A DNA stretch of 64,000 nucleotides, taken from assembly GCF_035582795.1 (NCBI RefSeq), contig NC_134373.1:33326501-33390500 (forward strand). The letters are read 5' to 3'. How positions within the stretch are numbered: position 1 is the stretch's first letter; every line of letters starts with the position of its first letter. The stretch comes from Mycteria americana. Its lineage: Eukaryota > Chordata > Aves > Ciconiiformes > Ciconiidae. Positions 22,801-34,800 of this stretch are shown here, piece by piece. The translations under genes and the position numbers were made by a program. The notes beneath the pieces were generated by a model, which had not been told where the DNA came from, searched no databases, and was given only the letters and a program-made list of their open reading frames with translations.

Positions 22801-25800
22801 ACCGACTTGCAGCTCACTTGCTTTTACTGTTATGTTAGTTGCTACTTCTTTTTCTATGTAGAGAGAGACACTCGTCTCTGCTGGGTCTTCCTGAGAATGA
22901 GATGCAGTTAAATAAACCGGATATAGGATACACTGTTGATGGCTCTGGAGAAACAAGACCAACAAAAACGATGGCAACAGCATTATGGAGTCAGTTGACT
23001 CTTACCTTCTGCCATTCAGCTCCCAGACCTGCAAGTGCTGTTAAATCCTCAGCAATTTCTGCAACGACTTGCAACAAGATGAGCTCAAACCACCCGTGTG
23101 TGGCCAGGCTGTGACTCCTTCTCCCAACCAGCGTGGGAGGTGGGAAGAAGGGACTCATTTTTAAGACCAGGATTTAGTCTAAACCGGATCACTGCAAAGC
23201 GCTCTTCAAAGGGCTGAAATGTCAGAGCTCTCTGAAAATGTGGTGTGCGAATCCCCATTCATCAGAAGGCACTTTCCACAGGAGACGTGCTAGCTTAGCC
23301 CTCTGCAAACCCCACCAGCAGCCTACACACACCACGCCATGGCACACACTAATGCATTGCTTTACGCTGCAAAGCCCCAGATAAGCAGAGGCGCTGGCAG
23401 AGCTGCTAAAATTGCTTATGAACATTGTCCTCAGCAGTTTTCCCTCTCCTCAGACTTTGAATAAATTGCTGTGCTTTCCGTCTGCCGGGAGAAATGGCAT
23501 GTTCCCCTCAGGTGCCGTCTGGGCTGGTGGGATTTGCTGTGGCGGTGGGGCATGGTGTGGCGCTGGCGGAGGTAACCACACGGGACTGGGTGTGTATATG
23601 GTTTTTCCTTGGGCTGACCCCCAGCTGTGGGGGATTTTCCCCTCCCAGACCCCAAACTCGTTGTTAGGCTGCACTGCTGGCTTAGCTTGCTCTCTCAGGG
23701 CTTTTCTAACGACACACATGGGTGGGAAGGACAGCAAAAGATATGAATGAGAAAGGAATAGGGGCAATAGGTGCAATGAAAGGGACTTGTTGGCAGCCGA
23801 GATCTTGTGTTGCACCTTCAGACAGAGGACAGCTGCGAGCCTTCGTTTGCGTTGTAGCTCCTCACGTTTGACTTTTCATAGCCCAGTACTTAACCAGCGG
23901 CTGCCGAATGCTTAATGGGATAAGTACAGTTATTACCGGGCAAATTCACAACTGCTTTTGTCTGCCAGGGCAGTTTTTGCCTGGCATGGTGACGGCTCTG
24001 GAGGTACCGGCCATAATTACACAGCAAACCGCAAGAGCCAGCACACGCTTGGCACTTAGGGAATGAAAAAAACCTGTGTTAAGCTGCTGTCCTGTGCGAC
24101 TCGAGGGACTCCTGCGCTAACCTTCAACCCTGCCTCGGGCCACCTTTTCAATGAGGGCTGTGGGACATGGAGTGCTCCTGCAGACCCTGTCCCTGCTCAT
24201 CTCCTGAGGGGATAAGCGAGCCTCCAGAATGGTGGACAAACCCCTAACTTGTGGGTTCCCTCCTGGTTTTAGGACAAGTTTGCTCGTCTAGTGAGTTGGC
24301 ACAAGGCCGGGTGCAGTGGTGACACCCATGTGGAGCTGTGAACTTGCTCACCAGCATGGCCTTCAGGGCTGTCCTGTCCTGGGATCCAACCCTCGTCTGC
24401 CCTTGGGATCACAGCTTGGTGCCTGCCATCTTTATGTTTGAATTGCAGCCTGGCAAGTGGCAAACGCTGTTACATGGTCCACCAGCCCAGCCAGGCCTAA
24501 TTCAGCAATTCAGCTTAACTTGGACTTAGCTACTTGCCCAGGTTGAAGCAGTTGCTTGGGTGCCTTAGGGGCTTACTGAAAAATAATGCAAATAACATGC
24601 AACTGGGCATCCCCCGGCCACCAACTTTACTGATGTTTCAGTGAAGGTTAAGGGCATCAGTGAAATGGATTCAGAAATACACACAACATTTTCAGACGTT
24701 GCTGAATGTTTCAAAGACACTGAGAAAAACAAACAAATGGTACAGGGCCACTAGGTCTGTGTTTTATCCATTCTGTGTTCCTCCATCCTCAGCTCAATGT
24801 CTCAGGGTGCAAACTGGTGTTAATGGGAAGGACGTTGTCCGTAACACCAGAAAGAAGAGTGCTCCTGAAAGAGCTTGAGTTCAGAGTCTAACGGGGGTAT
24901 AGTTTTTGCCTCACCTGGTACTTATAGTCCTTCCAAAGATGAGCTAGGGCAGAACAACCTCCCCGTCACATTGGGCCGGGTCCTGCTGGGCTTCAGGACC
25001 TCAGGACTGCAGGGCTGGCTTGCTTTGTTTTTTCAAACTTTAATGCCAAACTTTCTTTGGTGAGTAATTTTCCCATTTGAAGGAATTCTCCAGCTAAAAG
25101 AGAAACAATATGCCAGCGTAACACATTTCAATGAGCAGCAGAAATCCACAAAGATACTTGAAAATAATGAAGTAAAATAAACTTTATCTTAAATATTTCA
25201 TGCGGAGAGTAAACAGAGAGGATTTGCTTTTAACGCCCTATCGCGTACAACATGCAATTTTTCCATAACTCTTTTCTAATGGGTTGCATGACAGCCTGCA
25301 TGCAAAGTAGCCGCCTGGAGACGGGGAAGATCCTCCAGGAATTGCTTTGCATGTGGAAATGAATTTCAGTTCAGCCACTTCAGAACATTTTTTTTTGTTT
25401 ACTTTCCACTGACATGAAATCAGCCGCGATTGCGTCGCATGCGGGATTGGTTAGCCGGTTACATAATGCTTAATAAATCCAAAAGAAATAATATAAAACA
25501 CATCACCCAGTCTGGGAAGAGTAACAGTATCTCAGCCAGTGTCACTAACCCGCCCGGGCCAGACATGGGCGAAGCATCTGAACCGATGCTGGGGGGATGC
25601 AGGGCCGCGCTGCTGCGTGATAGATGCGATTAAGAAAAATGCTTGTGGCGTGTTTATAAGCCTCGAAGATAGACAGAATGCCCAGGCAGGCTGCATGTAA
25701 GGGTAAGGCTATATCAAAAAGCAGAGCTCACACGGGGAGGGCAGCTCACCCCGTCCCGCAGGGCAAGGCAGGCACGTGCTCGCGCACCCAGCTCCAGCTG

Positions 25801-28800
25801 TATCTGCTGGTCATGTAAGGTATTACTTCACCCTATTAATTTTCCTCCGGGTACTTCATAAAATCATAACAGCCGTGTAAACAGAAAGAGCAAGATTCGG
25901 TGATTAAATTGTTTACCACAGATTATTTCCGCAGCGGCGGTGCGGAGGAGAGAGGACGTTGTGCTGAGATGTCAGCACCGGTGGTCCCTGGGGAGCAAGA
26001 AGGAAGGGGGACGACCCAGGACGGGGCTGCCAGGCTGAACGCAGAACAGTTGTGCTGAATTGCACCCAAAAAATGGGGTGTGCAGGAAGAGTGCAGGTAC
26101 CTCCGGCTCTGCAGTGCCAGCGCCCCGGCTCTCCCAGGACAGCTGCCCGACCCACGGCTGCCTCGCCCCAAGCACCCTCCGCTGCTTTGCACGGACCAGC
26201 TCTTCTCCTCCTTTCCCGCGTTTCCCTGCCTGCTCTGCTCCCCTGCTTTGCTTCTAGTCCCAGGGAGACCTGCTGCCGCTTTCACCCGCGCTGTGGTTAA
26301 ATACCAACAGAGGAAAAGCTGGGCACGGAGGGGTTAATTACTACAGGCTCAGCGCAAGCCAAGTCTGTAAGTGACTCCCTATTGCTATTTCGAAAAGAGG
26401 CTGCCTGGAAAGGGAAAGGAAAAAAAAAAAAAAAAAAAAAAGAGAGGTTTACTTTACAACCATCATTATTTCATCTGCAGAGTTTATACAATGGAAAATA
26501 AAAGCCAGGGTACACGAAGTCAAATCATTTCTGTTTCATTAATGGTATGGAAATCATTTTGTTTTTATAGGGGAAAAACAAACGTGAACTTGATGTGTGT
26601 GTGCGCGCGCGCACATGCAACTCTCTTCATCGCAAAGGGCAGAGCAGTGAAATCCAGAAATAAAAAATGACTCAGAGGCCGTAGGATCTATGACTCAGTT
26701 GAGCTGTTGTTTTTAAACACAAGCGAGAGCACAATATGGCAGATAATTGCCCATGCAGCCCTCCTGTCGCAGGCGTCCCCGCCAGCCCAGCCGTCCTGCG
26801 GCAGCACGCCTGCTCCTGCCAGCCCGCGCCAGCGGTGGCCACCGGCCGGACCCTGCCCCAGCACCCGGACCTCCGGGACAAACAAGGGCCCAGAGGGACA
26901 GAGCGTGGGTTGTCCCAGCAGGAGCAGCTTTGGGGGACAGAAAGTGAAATCTGGGGCAGGAGACTTGAGATCTCCTGGAGGGGAAACATCTTGCTGTGGG
27001 TGGAGGAGAAGGGTCCCTGGTGTTACCTCATGTCAGTGCCCCGGGCACGAGCAAGGTCGCAGTGGATGGAGGAGACGAGCGGCTCCAGGGGCAGACGGAG
27101 GAGCGGGGGGTCAGGTGCGCTCCCCCTGTCCTCGCCTGCAGGCACAGACATCAGCTGACCAAAATCAAAGAGAAACCCCTCCGGCCAAATCCTCCCCACC
27201 GAGCACCGGCCATCCAGCTCGCCCGGACGGTGCCGGCTTTGCTGGGGCACGACCCTGGGGTACGTCTGGATGAAACGTCCCAACGCCCCAAAAGCAGAGT
27301 CATTGCGCCGATGCGTAGACAACTTGCGAAAGGTACCCAAGAAATACCGGAGATTACCAAAGCAGAAGGACGGGCAATATTCTGCGGAGCGCGTCTCTCC
27401 CTGGGGTGAAGTTAGATCATGATGTAATTTAAGCATCTGAAAGAGATTGGAGAAGTCTGCTGGTACGATCCATACCCAATTTACTTTGTAATGGGACTAA
27501 GCAGTATTTGCTAAACACTTAATTTAAAGGGATATTTTCACAAAGGAAAAATAAGTGGTGGAATAAGTCAGTTACCAGCCTGTTTGAAGAGGGTCCAAGC
27601 AAACCAGAAATGTATACTGCATGTCTTTCTGGCACCGGGAAACACTGATGTCTAACGCAATCAAAATCAGTCCCTTTTTATTCACCAGGAAACTTTACTG
27701 GCTCATTCCTTGCTCCATACTGTACTCTGCCAAGTACAGTATTTATTATGCAGGACTATGTGGGACCACATACCTGAGGGCAGAGCCTGGTCCTCTGAAC
27801 TGAATGCAGTGTGAGCACTGCTGGGTTTCCTGTGGGAGCTGGGGGCTTGTGCCTCGCAGGGGCAAAAAATGGGATAACAAGTTTCTTGAGCTCCATTTGG
27901 TCTGCCCTACCTCTCCTATGAAGATGAAGATACAGTGTTTGTAAAACACACGGATGGAGAACAGCGGCCTGATACTAAAAAGCTCTTCGGTTCAGCAGCG
28001 GAAAGTAGCACCAGATCCCATCACTGGAGAACAGGACCGGGCTGGAGGAAGCCAAGCTCCATCCGAAATAAAAGTACAGCAGCTTGAGGTCTAGTTCTGG
28101 GGAGATCCTGCAGCACTGCAGGGTGCTGCAGCGAGGCCGGGCGCTTTCCAACAGATCGGATCTCGCTCAAGCCGGAGCTGACTGCGGGCAACCCGGGACC
28201 TCTGTTACACAGGCCGCGCTGGACAATTGCGATGGGGACTACTGACCCCGCATAGGATCTCCTGGAAATCAGGGACATGGGAATTACCCTGACGTAGCCC
28301 ATCCACGACACCGATGGTTGCTTCGTGGAGGAGGCAGCTCAGGAATAACCTGCCAACGGAGAACACCAAGGTCCTGGCGTTCTCACATGGGTCAGCGAGA
28401 GAGCAGAGCCCATCAGCCCTGCTCTTGTTTTTATCTTAAAAACGAGTACTGTATATAATAGGGAAGGAATTTGTTTGTTCTCATAATAATTTTATGAGAG
28501 GCTCTGTTATTGTGCAGTCATGTCGTTAGCCATGGACGAAAGCCCAAGGCAAAGCCTAATCCTGAACTCGGTGGCGGACGAAGGACTCGCCGCTGAGCCC
28601 GGGCTGACCCAGGTGGGAAAGCGGGTCTCAGCACAGGTTGGGTTTCCATCAGGGCACCTGCCTGGGGGTTTCCAGGAGCAACATGGCTGCCGGGTTGAGA
28701 TACAGGTGCTCCCCAGTCCTGCGTTTAAGCGTGCTGCTGGTTAGAGAAAACCGCACAGGACGGCAGCTACTCTCCCAGGCCTTATTCTCTCCGAGGGCAA

Positions 28801-31800
28801 AGCCTGGGGATGACAGGTTGGCTGACCTGCATGGAAAAGACGATGCAGAGAGCTCCCAGAGCTGCTGCAGTAACAGCAAGCTGGGAAGCCCTCTGCAATT
28901 GCCAAGTAGCATCAGCTCCACCCTGGGGTGCTTAGAGATATACGGAAAAGAGAGGGTAGACCTCACTGCAAAGCATTTATGACCTAAAAATGATCAATTT
29001 TTCTTTGTCCTTGAAAAATAAAAGCAATTTAAGGGCAAATTGCCCTTAAATTGTGGAAGGTCCCCTTCCACCTTGAGAGGGGGAGAGCGGGAGGGGTGCA
29101 AGTGCCCTAGCATCTCACACCAAGCGCTTTTCCTTAAGCCCATCTGGTGTTTAGTTGTCGCAAGACAGCACGCCAGAGACAATATTTGAGAACTAAAACT
29201 GCTCATTCTGCCCCGCAGCAAAAACGCACTGCATGCACATGCCGTCACTTTGGCTACAAAGCGCCTTCTCCCTCCCTGTAACGAATGCACCGTGCCTTCA
29301 CATCTGTGCATCCCAGGCTTGGTCCCTAGTGATTCACCCCCCTTGGGGACCGCAGCGTGCAGAAAGCTGGAGCCAATGTTAGGTGGTGGATGACCTACCT
29401 GCTCTCTGGGGCTGCATTGATAGAGATGAGCTAATTAGAGCCCTATTTATCCCCTATTTATCCCACTGGGTTCTTACAGCTGCAGTCACCGTTGGCAGCT
29501 GAGCACCTGGCAAGCAAGCAAAAAGCTCATCTGTTGGGAGCTGACTGCTTCCGTGGCTGCAGTGATGGGACTGGTACGAAATTCTCTTGGAGAGCTGTTT
29601 TAGATGACTCTTTTATGGGGGAAGAGGATGGGTTATTGACTATGGCGGTGGTGCTTCAATGGGCCTTGCAGGTGGCCAAGTGGAGAGTGTGGATGTCCTG
29701 TGGGCAACGAGAGGCTGGAGGGCTGCCCCCACACACATGAAAAAATATCCCGATGTCCTTGGGTGGTGGTGTCACCCCTGCTGCTCTTGCAGGAGAGACT
29801 CAGGCACTTCTGGTGTAGTTTTTTCCTTTATTCCTCTACTTGAAAATCAGCTCGTATTCTCTCAGTAACCCCTCTGGGGTCCCAGTTATAGATACCAGAA
29901 GACTTGATCCTGTTCTTACGCACAAGAGAACAAGCCTTCCTATTGATAGGAAGCCAAGCTCGCTGTGAGCCCACCTATCGGTGACTTCAAACCATCTTTC
30001 CAACTGTCGTTCCACAATAACGACTAACTGTACTATTTATTGGCTCACATCACATCCTTATGGCTTCAATTTATTTTTTGGAAAACTCAACCCACATTTA
30101 ATTAGTTTATAGTTTGTTCCAAGTTTTGCTTATCCAGCTTTTTTTGTCTTTTTTTTTTTTTTTTTTTTTTTTGAAGTTTGTATTTTGATGTTTAGCATTT
30201 GCCTTGGCAACATCTGGAACCCCTTTATGGAAGCGTATTGTTACTTTTACTGCTCGTGCAGCTTTATTAAATCATCCGAGTATTAATATTGAAAGTGTTC
30301 ATCTGGGTCTAATCAGGGCCAAGATGAGTGATGTGGCAGTTAAATTGTACCTACGAGCTAATGGTTCAAGGACACAAAGTCCTGAAGAAACTTGCAGTGG
30401 GCTTTGTGCTCTTCATTTTAGCTTCCTAGGAGAAGAAGGAGGGGGAAAAAGAGATATTCCTGCTCTGACCTTTCTTGCAGAGCAGATAACAGAATCGCAG
30501 CCTGAGCTAGTTTAGAACAATTTGTCTCCAAAGAATTTTGTCCAGTTACCGCTATATTTCTGGATCTCGTTTCCATATTTAACTCTTCATCTGCCCTGGC
30601 TTCTCTGCTCCGCAGTGCAAACGACTGCCAAGCCAAGATCCCCACCATGCGCGCCAGTACAAAACTGCTGGGGCTGACGTTTTGCTCTGAGACCTCAAGC
30701 AAACCCTTGATATAAATAAGTAAATAAGATACCCAGTGGGTATAAATACATAAATAACAAACCCCATTGCTCTTCTGCATCAGTGATATCTACAACCTGG
30801 ATTTGTCCGTTTGCTTCTCCTCCTCAGGGCTCCCAAATATCCATGGGAAGATGGTGTTGAGCCCGTGGTCCTGCATGAGCGTGCTGCGAGCACAGCATGA
30901 GCCAGGGCATACATGGGTTGAACTGAGGGGGGTGAAAGCGCAAATATGGGATCGACACCAGCAGAGCACAGCTCAGGGTGTGGTGGGGCTGGGTTTTGGG
31001 GGGAGAAACCAGTTTACCTTCAATTCTCTGTTCCCGCATAATAACACTGATGGAGTTTGTAGAGCGTAGTGGCTGTCGCTGTAGATCAAGAGCCCCACAC
31101 AAATGCTTTTTTCTCATCCACCCCTAAAACCCTCATCCTCAAGAGGGGTTTTGCCCAGGATGCTGTGAGTCCGGCCCCAGCAGAGCAAGGCGGGGAGGCG
31201 AGGGTGGCTTGTGCTGGCTGCAAGTGCTTCAAATCCTGGCTGAAGTAATGATTTCAGTAGCTAACCCTTGGATGGATGCAGGACGTTGGGTCTGTTGAGG
31301 TCACCCACAAAATCCCCGGGTGCCTCAGCAGGGCCAGAGCAGCCCCATGGATGGGGGGATGCTGAGCGAGAGGTTGTGGGCAGCATCCTCACCTGCTCAA
31401 CTCCCGGCTTCCCTGCCGCCTTGCACGACACGATCCCTGCTGAGCTGCACTTTAAGCCTCGCATGGGTCATTTAAACCGTAAGTTCCTCCTTCCAGCCTT
31501 CAGATGCAACAGGCTTCTCTTCTGCAGCCAGGTTTCCCCTCCGCCGTTAACCTTGGCCCTACGTACGAGGCCACGGGAGCTTGTAAATGGTTTATTTCTG
31601 TGTGGGAGCTTTCCAGCAGCTCCTTTATGGCCATCTCGTGGAGGGGGGTCTGGGCCAGCAAGGGAAGCGGAGCAGGCACGCAAGATGCTGTCGGAGCTGG
31701 CTGTGCACCCCGAATTTGGGAAACAGAGAAGTTTAAAATCCCTTTTTGCTGTTGGGACAGTATGTGCGTTAAAAAGGAAAGGGACTGTAGGCTCGGCCAT

Positions 31801-34800
31801 TGGCCATGGGCAGGTCACAGGTATGACCATCAAGAACACAGGAGGTCCTGCAGGTTGCCCACAGACCCAGGGTGCCCATGGGTATGCTCCTATATCGGCA
31901 GGGCTTTGCTTGCAGGGGCTGAGGCTTTCCAAGCCACAGTCGTGAATTTTGCAGTCTGTTTCTTGTTTGAACTGACGGCTGGTGATGGAAAACCCCTGTG
32001 ATGGCTGTGGCAGCACAGTTAGCCACGACTGCCCTTTTCATAGGGGCTGGGAGCACCCAGCGCTGCCGGGCGGCTCGGGGAAGCGGCAGCTGGAGAAGCA
32101 CGGATGACCCAAACCTTCAAAAAATTAGCTGCTGTAGCTCAGGTTCCTACCTGTGCGCTCTTGAGTGTATTTACTTAAGTAAAAATTTATAAATATCTAT
32201 TTCTACATAAGCCACTTAGTGTCTTTTTTTAAAATAAAATAAAAAAAAGACGTTTAGCAGCCTTAAAACAGGAAGTTTAAATTTAGCTGGGATTTATCCC
32301 TTAACCGAGCATAGTTCGTTCACCCTTTGTATAAAAATAGAGATAATTTTATGCCTGTGAGATACACGCAGAGCAGCGCCACATGGGCAGCAGTTATTCC
32401 TGCCGCTGGGCCGGATCCGGTGCCCCAGGGCAGGAGAGCATCTCGTGCTGGGCTGGGGCAGAGCGGGCAGCGGAGCCGGGGCAGGAGCTGCCCTCGTCAC
32501 GCCAGAGCTCGGGAAGTCTCAGCCCATCGTTTATTGCCGAAAACACAGATGCTGGAGGAGCGGGTGGCAAACACATTCCACAGCTTGGGCTCGTTGATCG
32601 GGCAGAGGGAGGATGAGGAGGCAGCAGGAGAGGAGGGAGCTGCCCCAGCCTGGCCGTGCATCCCTCCCCAGCACCTCTCTCCCCCCAGGGAGGGGAATAA
32701 ATAAAGTCTTCAGGCACGCAGGGACCCGGAGATGGCCCTTTTTGGACACTGTGTGCACTCAGAATGAGGGGAGATGCCACTTTGAGCCCAGGTTGTAGAG
32801 GAAGAAGTAAACTTCCGCTTGATGATAAACGGTATGGGAAACGCGGAGGGAAAACACGGCTCTTCGCAGCTTCCCAGGCTCTGCAAAGCTCTCGTCCGGC
32901 AGGACCTGTCTCCATACAGCCGGCATCCCTCCATCTCCTCTAGGCTTTGGCATAATCTAAACCACATTTGACCAAGCAATGGAGCAAAATGAAAGCTATA
33001 AACAAACGCATGTAGAAATAGGGACAGTTCAGGCTCCTTCTCCACTGGTTGTGCAAATCGCTGAAAATGGTGGTTATTTTTCCCGACTGCGGGCCAGCAC
33101 GGCCACGCTCACCCTCCACCACCTCTCTGCCCCACAGCCTGCAGCGCCGGCGCCCGCCGCAGCCTGAAGACCAACCTGTGCAAGTGGTGCGACTCCACGC
33201 TGCCGGCCTGCGAGGAGAAGGTGTGCTACAGCAACTGCAACCTCAACTCCTACTGCGAGGACCCCTACGAGATCTGTGTGGCCATATGGTAAGCGGCAAT
33301 CCCCTCGTCAAGGCGGGATGCGGGGGAAAAAGGGGTTCGCAGGGCGGCGGCTCGTGGGAACGCACATGTATCTACCCCTGCACTTGACTTATCGCCCCTT
33401 AAAATAATTCAGGACTTTCTCTTCCTCTCCCTTTGACTCCACTATAATCAAAATTACAATTTGCAGTAAAAAATTATTTGGTCTGCCCTATAATTAGTAC
33501 CAGTTTATTTTCTAAATAAATTAAGCATTTATGTGCCCGACACAAAGTGTATCAAGTTTGCTGCGGGACCTTTAAATGCCCATAGACCCCTGAATTTAGC
33601 TTTCCAGGCTGAACCCCCTGGGCAACACCAGCAGCCCTGACCCCCAAACCCATGATGTCGTCCTGCATCAGGCCGGTGAAACCCTGGTTCACGTGCAGGG
33701 GCACAGCCGAGGTCTGTCCCCGTCCAGTGCACGGACGTCTGACCTGGTACCGAACTGGGGTTTAACCCACTGGGTTTAACCCACCTCCTTCCCGTCCCCT
33801 GGGAAAAGCCCTTTTCTGCTTCTCCTGGAGATGCCTGGAAGGCAAACACAATCTTGCACTTCAGGCCAAGCATACGCCGCATCGTTTGCCCGGAAGAGTG
33901 CCTCCCCCAGCTTTTCTGGTCCCCATGAGCAAAACTAAAAAACCCCATCCATTTGGGTCTGCCCAGAATGATTTTCTCCTCTTTCCCTTTTAATTTGGCT
34001 GCCAAAGTGAAAGCCAGCCAAGCACTTATCACTAGGCTTTATCTCAACCTGCTAATTAGCGTGAATGCTGTACGCCCCGCTTTCAGTAGGAGTTTGCCTC
34101 AACATAATTGTTGCATTATGGACTTAAAAAAAACCAAAACACAAACCCAACAAGAAACCCAAACAAACAAACAAAATCCACCCCCTGCCCCAAATTCCCC
34201 TACACGCACATGGAGAAGCCACCTTAAATCCTGGGTAGGCAATCCAGCATCTTGCTGGGTTTTCCCACTGACAGCCTACATGTACGGGAAAAAGCAAGAC
34301 CCCCGCAGCATAAATCCCCACGCCAGGAAAGCAATCCCACGGCATGGGATGGGGCTGCACCTCGCACCACGTATCGGATGGGGTGAGGCAGCTGCGGGGT
34401 CACAAATAACCTGCGAGCCCCGCAGCCTCCTCCCAGCATGTCCCACCCCATCTTACGATCCATCCAGAGGTTGAGATCCCTACAGGCAGGGCTCACCTCC
34501 AAGCCAGCCTCGCTGCCCATTGCTCACTTGCAAAGGCATATTTGGATCATCTGAACTTGTCCTGCGTGGGTATCACAGTCACAGCAACAGCTTTGGCCCC
34601 ACGCTCATGAGCAACGTGCTCACATCCTCCAGCGTGCCCAGCCTGGGCAGCCCACAGAGGAGGGATCGCATCCTCCTGGGACTCTTCAGCTGGAAGCTCC
34701 TCTGACAAGTTACCTGGGAACCCCGAGAAAACAGAGGGAGCACCGAGGCCCGGGGACTTTCCATGCCTGTACTAGGAAGAGGATAACAAATTTGGGTTCT

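Larger units (their letters stand above)
13849..33137 (+). other. TGFBR2L intron 1 (19.3 kb)
   Basis: This intron is long like TGFBR2 intron 1 in other vertebrates. It holds no recognisable exon. Visible structure includes an A/C-rich tract (about 18355-18398), a run of 22 A (26420-26441), a Z-DNA-prone palindrome (26593-26619), two AP-1 words (26668, 26691), a CpG-richer patch (about 27180-27400), a tandem hairpin (29025-29071) and a run of 24 T (30149-30172). Longer open frames, such as 31268-31945, have no domain signature. Confidence 0.75.

Noticed and set aside
31268-31945. 225-codon open frame in receptor intron 1
   Set aside because: No motif, no coherent splice sites, low-complexity composition, and overlapping frames of similar length on the other strand.
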